Assembly: GCA_947307285.1 (NCBI GenBank)
Contig: CAMZIS010000066.1
Location: 1 to 6,935 of the forward strand
Direction of reading: 5' to 3'
DNA: 6,935 bases
From: an uncultured Peptococcaceae bacterium
GTDB taxonomy: Bacteria > Bacillota > Dehalobacteriia > UBA4068
Made by a program: the position numbers and the translations under genes. The notes under the pieces are model-generated. The model was not told the origin of the DNA. It saw only the letters and a list, made by a program, of their open reading frames with translations, and made no database searches. Below are positions 1 to 5,253 of this stretch, in pieces. Numbering within the stretch: position 1 is the first letter of the stretch; each line of letters begins with the position of its first letter.

Positions 1-474
1 GCCAAAACGTTTTACGACAACGACCTGCTTCCCTTTAAGGACGGCGTCGCCGCCGGGGCGGAGATGGTGCTGGTCTGCCACAACAAGGTGGCCGCCTTCG
101 ACAGCAGCCGGCCCGCCTCCCTCTCCCCCAGAGTGCACCGGCTGCTCCGGGAAAAGCTGGATTTCCAGGGCCTCATCCTCACCGACGACCTGGCCATGGG
201 CGGCGTGACCCAGCTTTACTCCATGGCTGATCTGGCGGTGCTGGCCGTGGCCGCGGGCAACGACATGCTGCTCTCCTCCGACGCCCGCACCCAGATAAAC
301 GCCGTGCTGCGGGCGGTGCGGGAAGGCCGCCTGTCCGAGGCCAAGATCGACGCGGCGGTGGAGCGCATTCTGACCTGCAAGATCAGCTCCGGCCTCATCC
401 CCCTGCCGGCGGAGCCGGAACCGGAGCCTGCGCCGGAACCGGAACCGGAGCCTGAACCGGACGCGGCGGCCTGA
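1..474 (+). CDS. nagZ: Glycoside hydrolase family 3 beta-N-acetylhexosaminidase (NagZ-like), C-terminal part, 5' truncated by window edge
   Basis: The reading frame is open from base 1 and ends at TGA 472-474, giving 157 visible residues; the start lies outside the window. The segment VCHNKV, then PASLSP, then FQGLILTDDLAMGGV matches the end of the GH3 catalytic barrel. By family knowledge the first Asp of TDD (codon 184-186) is the nucleophile. A typical AGNDMLL stretch and a closing helix ending in VERILTCKISSGL follow. The KHFPGHG-type motif expected upstream is not visible. NagZ enzymes remove GlcNAc from muropeptides or cell-wall fragments during peptidoglycan recycling; whether this one is exported cannot be seen. 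The protein ends just after the barrel, so it lacks the second domain found in the longer Bacillus subtilis NagZ, and carries instead a Glu-Pro-rich tail (412-462) followed by Ala-Ala-Ala. It converges on rpsI. The family call is firm. The exact substrate is inferred, since other GH3 glucosidases share this fold. Confidence 0.85.
   Translation, partial: AKTFYDNDLLPFKDGVAAGAEMVLVCHNKVAAFDSSRPASLSPRVHRLLREKLDFQGLILTDDLAMGGVTQLYSMADLAVLAVAAGNDMLLSSDARTQINAVLRAVREGRLSEAKIDAAVERILTCKISSGLIPLPAEPEPEPAPEPEPEPEPDAAA
412..465 (+). repeat. Tandem Glu-Pro coding repeat at the nagZ-like 3' end
   Basis: A 24-bp unit occurs twice in tandem, at 418-441 and 442-465, with 20 of 24 positions identical; both copies begin GAACCGGAGCCTG. 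A related GAGCCG precedes them at 412. Translated, this is an alternating Glu-Pro tail with one Ala-Pro and a final Asp. Such tails are usually extended, acidic and disordered, and can act as spacers. The DNA repeat suggests growth by slippage or unequal recombination, so its length may vary between strains. Confidence 0.8.
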
Positions 475-505
475 GGGGCAAAGGCCAACGAAGAGCACAG
501 CGCAT

Positions 506-541
506 AAAAAATCCCGGAAGCCGAGGGCTTCCGGGGTTTTT
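506..541. terminator. Bidirectional intrinsic terminator between nagZ-like gene and rpsI
   Basis: A perfect 10-bp stem (513-522 CCCGGAAGCC with 526-535 GGCTTCCGGG) closes a GAG loop. It is flanked by six A (506-511) on the left and five T (537-541) on the right, so a U-tract follows the hairpin in either direction. It lies 31 nt after the nagZ-like stop codon and 15 nt after the rpsI stop codon, so it can end both convergent transcripts. Confidence 0.92.
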
Positions 542-556
542 GTCGGTAGATGAAGT

Positions 557-952
557 TTAGCGCTTGGAGAACTGGGACGCTTTGCGGGCCTTTTTCAGAC
601 CGTACTTGCGGCGTTCCTTCATTCTGGGGTCGCGGGTCATGAAGCCGGCCTGCTTCAAAGCGGGGCGCAGCTCTTCGTCGGCCTTGACCAGAGCGCGGGC
701 GATGCCGTGACGGACGGCGCCGGCCTGGCCGGTGGTGCCGCCGCCGAAAACGGTGGCCACGACGTCGTATTTATCCAAAGTGGAGGTCAGGACCAGGGGC
801 TGACGGACGATCATTTCCAGCGTCTTTTTGCCGAAATATTCGCCTAACTCTCTTTTGTTGATGGTAAAATTACCGGTGCCCGGTACCAGCCAAACCTTGG
901 CGATGGCGTTCTTGCGTCTGCCGGTGCCGTAGAACTTGATGCTTTCAGCCAT
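557..952 (-). CDS. rpsI: 30S ribosomal protein S9 (uS9)
   Basis: This 131-residue protein has the S9 hallmarks. FYGTGRRKNAIAKVWL is at the N-terminus, GGGTTGQAGAVRHGIARAL in the middle, and a strongly basic C-terminus with RDPRMKERRKYGLKKARKA ends in QFSKR. In the family this C-terminal tail reaches the ribosomal P site and its last Arg contacts the tRNA anticodon stem. Length is normal for Firmicutes. The start is set by a strong Shine-Dalgarno site (AAGGAGGA at 961-968, 8 nt from ATG); a second GGAGG lies just upstream of it. The gene follows rplM after 24 nt, as in most bacteria, and is the last gene of the unit before the terminator at 506-541. No unusual feature was seen. Confidence 0.98.
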   Translation of the reverse strand: MAESIKFYGTGRRKNAIAKVWLVPGTGNFTINKRELGEYFGKKTLEMIVRQPLVLTSTLDKYDVVATVFGGGTTGQAGAVRHGIARALVKADEELRPALKQAGFMTRDPRMKERRKYGLKKARKASQFSKR

Positions 953-976
953 GAATATTATCCTCCTTCCTCCGAT

Positions 977-1405
977 TTAGAATTCCCACACTTCAGGCTT
1001 CTGCGCGGCGTGGGGATGCTGGTCGCCCACGTAGACCTTGAGCTTCTTGCCCTGGGCGCGGCCCAGCTTGTTGTGGGGCAGCATGCCCTTGACGGCCTTT
1101 TCCACGGCCAGGACGGGCTTTCTTTCCATCAGCTGGCGGTAGGTCATTTCCTTCAGGCCGCCCGGATAACCGGAGTGATGATAATACATTTTCTTATCCA
1201 GCTTGTCGCCGGTGAGCTTGGCTTTGTCAGCGTTGATGATGATGACGAAATCGCCGGTGTCGATGTTGGGAGTGAAGATGGGCTTATGCTTGCCCCGCAG
1301 GATGCGGGCGGCTTCGGTGGAAACGCGGCCCAGCGGCTTGTCGGCGGCGTCGATGATCCACCACTTCTTCTCCACCTCGGCGGGTTTGGCCATATAGGTA
1401 GCCAT
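977..1405 (-). CDS. rplM: 50S ribosomal protein L13 (uL13)
   Basis: This 142-residue protein is the early-assembling 23S rRNA-binding protein L13. Recognisable segments are WWIIDAADKPLGRVST near residue 15, RGKHKPIFTPNIDTGDFVI, the SGYPGGLKEMTYRQL block, the AVKGMLPHNKLGR signature and a C-terminal VYVGDQHPHAAQKPE. The length equals that of the E. coli protein. Two ATG codons are possible (residues 1 and 5). The first is chosen because AAGGAGGG at 1413-1420 lies 7 nt upstream of it. The gene is first in the rplM-rpsI pair and has its own promoter and leader (1406-1522), so it can be expressed separately from the upstream truA and ECF genes. In many bacteria L13 controls this operon through its leader; see the leader entry. 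Confidence 0.98.
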   Translation of the reverse strand: MATYMAKPAEVEKKWWIIDAADKPLGRVSTEAARILRGKHKPIFTPNIDTGDFVIIINADKAKLTGDKLDKKMYYHHSGYPGGLKEMTYRQLMERKPVLAVEKAVKGMLPHNKLGRAQGKKLKVYVGDQHPHAAQKPEVWEF

Positions 1406-1488
1406 TGAGGTTCCCTCCTTGATTTATCGGAAATTGGTTTGGTCGATTTTGAGCCTGCGCCAACGGGGCAGAAGACGACAGGCGTACT
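1406..1488 (-). promoter_or_regulatory. 5' leader of rplM-rpsI, candidate L13 autoregulatory leader
   Basis: From the predicted start site near 1487-1488 the mRNA has about 82 nt before the rplM ATG. Two mutually exclusive stems can be drawn: GCCTG/CAGGC pairing (1453-1457 with 1479-1483) or CGCC/GGCG pairing (1458-1461 with 1481-1484). Near the start codon, GAGG of the Shine-Dalgarno sequence can pair with CCTC just before the ATG through a GAA loop (1407-1417). L13 leader RNAs are known upstream of rplM in Firmicutes. I cannot confirm a match to that family by eye, so this is a candidate only. Confidence 0.4.
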
Positions 1489-1493
1489 TATTA

Positions 1494-1522
1494 ATTATAG
1501 TAGAGCTTTTATCCGTTGTCAA
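1494..1522 (-). promoter_or_regulatory. Consensus sigma-A (sigma-70 type) promoter of rplM-rpsI
   Basis: On the minus strand, TTGACA (1517-1522) and TATAAT (1494-1499) are separated by exactly 17 nt (1500-1516). Both hexamers and the spacing match the housekeeping consensus perfectly. It lies in the 171-nt gap between truA and rplM, with the predicted start point around 1487-1488. This indicates strong expression of the ribosomal protein pair independent of read-through from truA. Confidence 0.93.
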
Positions 1523-1576
1523 GCAGTCAGCGGGGAAAAATGCCATTTCCGCGTCAATATTTTATCTGTATCTCAC

Positions 1577-2353
1577 TTAGTATTTAACTTCCATCAGGGT
1601 GAGGCCCCGGGCCGGGGCGGGCGGGATGTTGCGGTCAAAACTGCCGTCCAGGAATCCCTCGAATTCGTCGAGGCTGATCCTCCCCTGCCCCAGGGCCACC
1701 AGGCGGCCGGTGATGATGCGCACCATCTTGTAGAGGAAGCCGTTGCCCTCCACGTCGATGAGGACGGGGCGGGAAAGGCGGGGCAGCGGCGCTATGGCGA
1801 CGCTTTCATCCGGCTCCGTGATATCCAGCCGATAGATGGTGCGGGTGAAGGTCTTGGATTCGTTGCCGCTGACCGTGAAATGGCGGAAATCGTGCTCGCC
1901 CAGGAGCAACTCAGCCCCCCGACGCATCAGGCCCACGTCCGGCTCGCTTTCCAACTGCCAGCTCCAGCGGCCGCCGAAAGCGGAAGCGGCGGCTCCCCGC
2001 TCCAAAAGGTAGCGGTAATGCTTGCCCTTGGCGTCATAGCGGGCGTGGAAGCTCTGCGGCACCTCCGCGGCGTCGACCACGCAGATATCCGGCGGCAGGC
2101 GGTGGCTGACGATGGCCGCCAGCCTGTCCACGGGCACCGCCGTGTCGCAGCAAAAATTGCAGCGCTGCCCCAAAGCGTGGACCCCGGCGTCGGTGCGGCC
2201 CGCGCCGGTGACGGAGACGGGGTGGCCCAGCACGTGGCTCAGAGCCTCCTCCAGCCTTTGCTGCACGGAGACCCCGTGATGATCGGGCTGACGCTGCCAG
2301 CCCACGTAGGCCGTGCCGTCATATTCCACGGTGAGCAGGATGTTGCGGTTCAT
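1577..2353 (-). CDS. truA: tRNA pseudouridine(38-40) synthase TruA
   Basis: This 258-residue cytosolic enzyme converts uridines 38, 39 and 40 of the tRNA anticodon stem-loop to pseudouridine. Visible marks are the N-terminal LTVEYDGTAYVGWQRQ, then GAGRTDAGVHALGQ containing the catalytic Asp (D55), then FHARYDAKGKHYRYLL and the C-terminal GNGFLYKMVRIITGRLV. Length is normal for TruA. The frame is open for 40 codons further upstream, but the ATG at 2351-2353 is chosen: family homology begins there, a GGAG lies 8 nt upstream, and the ATG forms an ATGA overlap with the ecfT stop codon, which implies translational coupling. The ECF module-truA-rplM-rpsI order is typical of Firmicutes. No intrinsic terminator with a U-tract was found after it, so some read-through into rplM is possible. 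Confidence 0.97.
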   Translation of the reverse strand: MNRNILLTVEYDGTAYVGWQRQPDHHGVSVQQRLEEALSHVLGHPVSVTGAGRTDAGVHALGQRCNFCCDTAVPVDRLAAIVSHRLPPDICVVDAAEVPQSFHARYDAKGKHYRYLLERGAAASAFGGRWSWQLESEPDVGLMRRGAELLLGEHDFRHFTVSGNESKTFTRTIYRLDITEPDESVAIAPLPRLSRPVLIDVEGNGFLYKMVRIITGRLVALGQGRISLDEFEGFLDGSFDRNIPPAPARGLTLMEVKY

Positions 2354-3153
2354 AGCACGCGCTCCAAAATGGCTCCCGCCAGCAGCAGCAGGAACAGGGC
2401 GAGACAGACCGTATCGCGGCTCTGCCATTTTACCACCTTCCAGCGGGTGCGGCCCGCGCCGCCCCGGTAGCACTTGGCCTCCATGGCCTGGGACAGGTCG
2501 TCGGCCCGACGGAAGGCGGCCACGAACAGGGGCACCAGCAAGGGCACGAAGTTTTTGACGCGCTGGGCGATGTTGCCCTGCTTCAGATCCGCGCCCCGGG
2601 CCCGCTGGGCCAGGACGATGCGGTCGAATTCCTCCAAAATGGTGGGGATGAAGCGCAGGGCGATGGACATCATCATGGCGATCTCATGGGCCGGCACGCC
2701 GATGCGGGAGGCCGGCTTCAGCAGGGTCTCCAAGCCGTCCGTGAGCTGGATGGGAGTGGTGGTGAGCGTCAAAAGCGAGGCGAAGACCACCAGCATGAAC
2801 AGGCGAAGGGCCATGGCCAGGCCGTAGGTCAGGCCTTCCGCCGTGAGGCGGAAGCGGCCCAGAGTGAGGAGGACGTGGTCCCCCGGGTACATGAACAGGT
2901 TGAGCAAAAAGGTGAGCACGCAGAAGATGACGATGATCTTCATGCCCCGCCAGATGGCCTTGAAGGGCACCTTCGATATGAGCACCGCAGCCAGGCCCAC
3001 AGCGGCCAGCAGGCCCCAGCCCAGCCAGTCGTCGGCCACGAACAGAGCCACCATATAGATGATGGTGACCAGTATCTTGCAGGAGGCGGTCAAACGATGT
3101 ACCGGGGAATCAGCCGGATAATACTGCCCCAGCAGCAGCTTTTCTTTAAGCAT
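2350..3153 (-). CDS. ecfT: Energy-coupling factor transporter transmembrane protein EcfT
   Basis: This 267-residue membrane protein links the two ATPases to exchangeable substrate-binding S-components for vitamin and cofactor import. It opens with a family-typical GQYYPADSPVHRLTASCKI. Hydrophobic segments lie roughly at residues 26-60, 72-90, 108-132, 155-172 and 248-263. Two coupling motifs in the cytoplasmic helices bind the ATPases: AQRARGADL with Ala-Arg-Gly at 185-187, and MEAKCYRGG at 224-232. In the second, Lys227 stands where family members usually have Arg; the codon AAG at 2473-2475 is clear. AAGGAGGG inside the end of ecfA2, 6 nt before the ATG at 3151-3153, sets the start. It overlaps ecfA2 by 8 nt and truA by 4 nt. 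No S-component gene is in the window, consistent with a shared group II ECF system. Confidence 0.95.
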   Translation of the reverse strand: MLKEKLLLGQYYPADSPVHRLTASCKILVTIIYMVALFVADDWLGWGLLAAVGLAAVLISKVPFKAIWRGMKIIVIFCVLTFLLNLFMYPGDHVLLTLGRFRLTAEGLTYGLAMALRLFMLVVFASLLTLTTTPIQLTDGLETLLKPASRIGVPAHEIAMMMSIALRFIPTILEEFDRIVLAQRARGADLKQGNIAQRVKNFVPLLVPLFVAAFRRADDLSQAMEAKCYRGGAGRTRWKVVKWQSRDTVCLALFLLLLAGAILERVL

Positions 3154-3997
3154 GGCCGCCCTCCTTTCCGGAGGCGAGGTGCGACAATATCTCCTCGGCC
3201 GCGCCCTCCACGGTGACGGCCGAAGCCTCGATATCCCAGCCCCGGCGCTGCAGCTCCCGCACCAGACGGGCCGCCGGCGGCGGCGTGAGATGGGCGGACA
3301 TGAGGGTCTCTTCCTCGGAGAAGACCTGCTGCGGCGGGCCGTCCAGCAGGACGCGGCCGCCCTTTAAGACGATGACGCGGCGGGCCACCTCGGCGGCCTC
3401 GGCCATGTTGTGGGTGATCCACACCACGGTGCGGCCCTCCTCGTTCAGACGGCGCACCAGCTGGGCGATCCATTTGCGGCCGCCCTCGTCCAGGCCGGCG
3501 GTGGGCTCGTCCAGGATGATCAGCTGCGGGTCCATCACCAGCACGCCGGCGATGCAGACCCGGCGCTTCTGGCCGCCGGACAGGCTGAAGGGGGAACGGT
3601 ACCACATGACGTCCGGGTCCAGTCCCACCTGTTCCAGGGCTTCTCTCACCTTCACCGGCAGATAGTCCTCGGCCGTGCCCTGATTGCGGGCGCCGAAGGC
3701 CACCTCCTCAAACACGCTTTCCCCGAACAGCTGCTGTTCGGGGTATTGGAAGACCAGGCCTACGGAGCGGAAGGGGTGCTCCGGGTCCTTGCTGCCGGTG
3801 AGCTCCACCGTGCCGCTGCTGGGCTGGTAAAGGCCGGCCATGAGCAGGGCCAGGGTGCTTTTGCCGCTGCCGCCGTGGCCGATGACGGCCACCAGCTCGC
3901 CATCGTCGATGGTGAGATCCACGTCCCGCAGAGCCGCCGTCTCGCTGACGCCGCCTTCCTGATATATATGATCTACGTGTTGCAGAGTGATTTTCAT
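3146..3997 (-). CDS. ecfA2: Energy-coupling factor transporter ATP-binding protein EcfA2
   Basis: This 283-residue ABC ATPase is the second ATPase of the ECF module and works as a heterodimer with EcfA1 on the cytoplasmic face of EcfT. In order it shows Walker A GHGGSGKST (40-48), a Q-loop FQYPEQQLF (83-91), signature LSGGQKRRV (139-147), Walker B LIILDEP with catalytic Glu164, a D-loop AGLD, and an intact switch His196 in WITHNM. All catalytic elements are therefore present, unlike its partner. The Q-loop followed by PEQQLF is typical of EcfA2. The C-terminal part (about 225-283) resembles the ECF-specific extension. The ATG at 3995-3997 follows the ecfA1 stop codon after 5 nt and no clear Shine-Dalgarno site precedes it, so translation is probably coupled to ecfA1. 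It overlaps the start of ecfT by 8 nt. Confidence 0.96.
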   Translation of the reverse strand: MKITLQHVDHIYQEGGVSETAALRDVDLTIDDGELVAVIGHGGSGKSTLALLMAGLYQPSSGTVELTGSKDPEHPFRSVGLVFQYPEQQLFGESVFEEVAFGARNQGTAEDYLPVKVREALEQVGLDPDVMWYRSPFSLSGGQKRRVCIAGVLVMDPQLIILDEPTAGLDEGGRKWIAQLVRRLNEEGRTVVWITHNMAEAAEVARRVIVLKGGRVLLDGPPQQVFSEEETLMSAHLTPPPAARLVRELQRRGWDIEASAVTVEGAAEEILSHLASGKEGGHA

Positions 3998-4002
3998 TTC
4001 GG

Positions 4003-4821
4003 TCAGATACGGCAGAGCCGGTCAGCCAGCTCGTCCACGGCCAGGGCGCCGCGGAGGCTCTCGTAGCCCGCGTCCGCCAGACGGCCCGCCAGATAGCTGA
4101 TCTGGGGCACGTCCAGGCCCTGTTCGATAAGATAGGCCGGGTCGGAGAACAGCTCCGCCGGAGTGCAGTCTTTGGCCACGCGGCCCTGATCCAGCAGGAC
4201 CACCCGGTCGGCCAACAGCACCTCTTCCATGATATTGGTGACGTAGATGATGGTCAGGCCCTGTTCCCGGTGGAGACGGGTCAGACTGTCGATGACCTCC
4301 AGCCGCATCAGCGGGTCCAGCATGGCCGTAGGCTCGTCCAGCACCAGATAGGTGGAGGCCATGGCGATGGCGCCGGCGATGGCGACGCGCTGCTTTTCGC
4401 CGCCGGAGAGCAGATGGGGCGGCTTGTCCCTTTTATCGGCAAGGCGCATGACGGAAAGGGCCTGCTCCACCCGGTCGGTGATTTCCTCCCGGGGAATCCC
4501 TAAGTTTTCCAGGCCGAAGGCGATATCGTCCTCCACCGAGGTGGCCACCAGCTGGTTGTCCGGGTTCTGGAACACGAAGGCCACCCGCTCGCGGATGGGA
4601 TAGAGCATGCTCTCCTCCGCCGTGTCCATGCCGTCCACCAGCACGCTGCCGGACTCAGGCAAAAACAGACCGTTCAGACAGCGGGCCAGGGTGGATTTGC
4701 CGCTGCCGTTGCGGCCCACCACAGCCAGCCACTGGCCGGGTTCGATGCGCAGGTCCAGCCCGTTCAAAACCGGGGCTTCCTGCTTACTGTAGCTGTAATG
4801 CAGGTCCTTGACTTCGATCAT
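4003..4821 (-). CDS. ecfA1: Energy-coupling factor transporter ATP-binding protein EcfA1
   Basis: This 272-residue ABC ATPase is the first ATPase of the ECF module. It shows Walker A GRNGSGKST (36-44), Q-loop VFQNPDNQLV (83-92), signature LLSGGEKQRVAIAG (137-150), Walker B YLVLDEP with catalytic Glu163, and D-loop AMLDP. The NPDNQ Q-loop and being first of the ATPase pair fit EcfA1 rather than EcfA2. The switch-histidine position reads YVTNIMEE, with Asn196 (codon AAT, 4234-4236) where ABC ATPases normally have His. Everything else needed for ATP binding is intact, so this looks like a functional gene with a modified site rather than a decayed one. The start at 4819-4821 is preceded only by a weak GGTG 8 nt upstream. 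It lies 77 nt after rplQ, behind a terminator-like hairpin, with no promoter visible between, so its level may be lower than that of the ribosomal genes. Confidence 0.96.
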   Translation of the reverse strand: MIEVKDLHYSYSKQEAPVLNGLDLRIEPGQWLAVVGRNGSGKSTLARCLNGLFLPESGSVLVDGMDTAEESMLYPIRERVAFVFQNPDNQLVATSVEDDIAFGLENLGIPREEITDRVEQALSVMRLADKRDKPPHLLSGGEKQRVAIAGAIAMASTYLVLDEPTAMLDPLMRLEVIDSLTRLHREQGLTIIYVTNIMEEVLLADRVVLLDQGRVAKDCTPAELFSDPAYLIEQGLDVPQISYLAGRLADAGYESLRGALAVDELADRLCRI

Positions 4822-4841
4822 CTGAGTTTCACCACGGGTCG

Positions 4842-4877
4842 AAAAACGCGAAAACAGGGGCGGGTCATCCCGCCCCT
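4842..4877 (-). terminator. Terminator-like GC-rich hairpin between rplQ and ecfA1
   Basis: A perfect 9-bp inverted repeat (4856-4864 with 4869-4877) closes a 4-nt loop (ATGA in the minus-strand RNA). On the minus strand it is followed by GTTTTCGCGTTTTTC, an interrupted U-tract. It sits 21 nt after the rplQ stop codon and could terminate or partly attenuate transcription before the ECF genes. The interrupted U-tract makes full termination uncertain. The palindrome also resembles dispersed GC-rich intergenic repeats, which would need a genome search to show. Confidence 0.6.
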
Positions 4878-4898
4878 ACCTTCAAGCTGAGTACAAAA

Positions 4899-5237
4899 TC
4901 AGACTAATTCGATGCGCGCCATCTGGGCGGCGTCGCCCCGCCGCTGTTCCAGCGGGATGATGCGGGTGTAACCGCCTTCACGGTCGGCATACTTGGTCGC
5001 CAGCTCGCCGAAGAGCTTGGTCACCATATCTTCCTCGGTCAGGAAGGCCAGCGCGGCGCGGCGGGCAGCCAGGTCGCCCTTTTTGCCCAGAGTGATCATC
5101 TTCTCGGTCATGGAAGCGATCTCTTTGGCCCGCTGTTCGGTGGTGTCTATCTTACCGTTTTTGATCAGGGAAGTGGTAGCGTTACGCAGCAAGGCGCGGC
5201 GATGAGCGCTCTTGACCCCTAATTTGCGGTATGCCAT
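4899..5237 (-). CDS. rplQ: 50S ribosomal protein L17 (bL17)
   Basis: This 112-residue protein is the bacterial-specific large-subunit protein L17, located near the peptide exit tunnel. It begins MAYRKLGVKSAHRRALLRN, the conserved basic start of the family, continues with TTEQRAKEIASMTEKMITLGKKGD, and ends with GGYTRIIPLEQRRGDAAQMARIEL, the usual compact C-terminus. The length is typical of the short Firmicutes form and there is no C-terminal extension. AGGAGG at 5247-5252, 9 nt from the ATG, sets the start. It follows rpoA after 16 nt, the near-universal rpoA-rplQ pairing. The hairpin at 4842-4877 lies just downstream, so this is probably the last highly expressed gene of the large ribosomal protein operon. 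Confidence 0.98.
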   Translation of the reverse strand: MAYRKLGVKSAHRRALLRNATTSLIKNGKIDTTEQRAKEIASMTEKMITLGKKGDLAARRAALAFLTEEDMVTKLFGELATKYADREGGYTRIIPLEQRRGDAAQMARIELV

Positions 5238-5253
5238 GATCTAATTCCTCCTG

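Noticed and set aside
1523..1555. Possible terminator after truA (GCGG...CCGC with an internal T-run)
   Set aside because: The stem needs a bulge and the T-run is inside the hairpin rather than after it, so it does not fit an intrinsic terminator.
1439..2470. Long plus-strand open frame (343 codons) opposite truA
   Set aside because: It lies antisense to a clearly conserved truA, has no recognisable domain and a His/Ala/Gly-rich composition typical of shadow frames in GC-rich DNA.
2354..2473. N-terminal extension of truA up to position 2473
   Set aside because: The extra 40 residues overlap ecfT, show no TruA homology, and the downstream ATG has the ATGA coupling and a ribosome binding site.
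2686..4066. Plus-strand open frames opposite ecfT and ecfA2 (2686-3216, 3410-4066)
   Set aside because: They are antisense shadows of conserved ABC transporter genes, low in hydrophobic pattern and without recognisable motifs.
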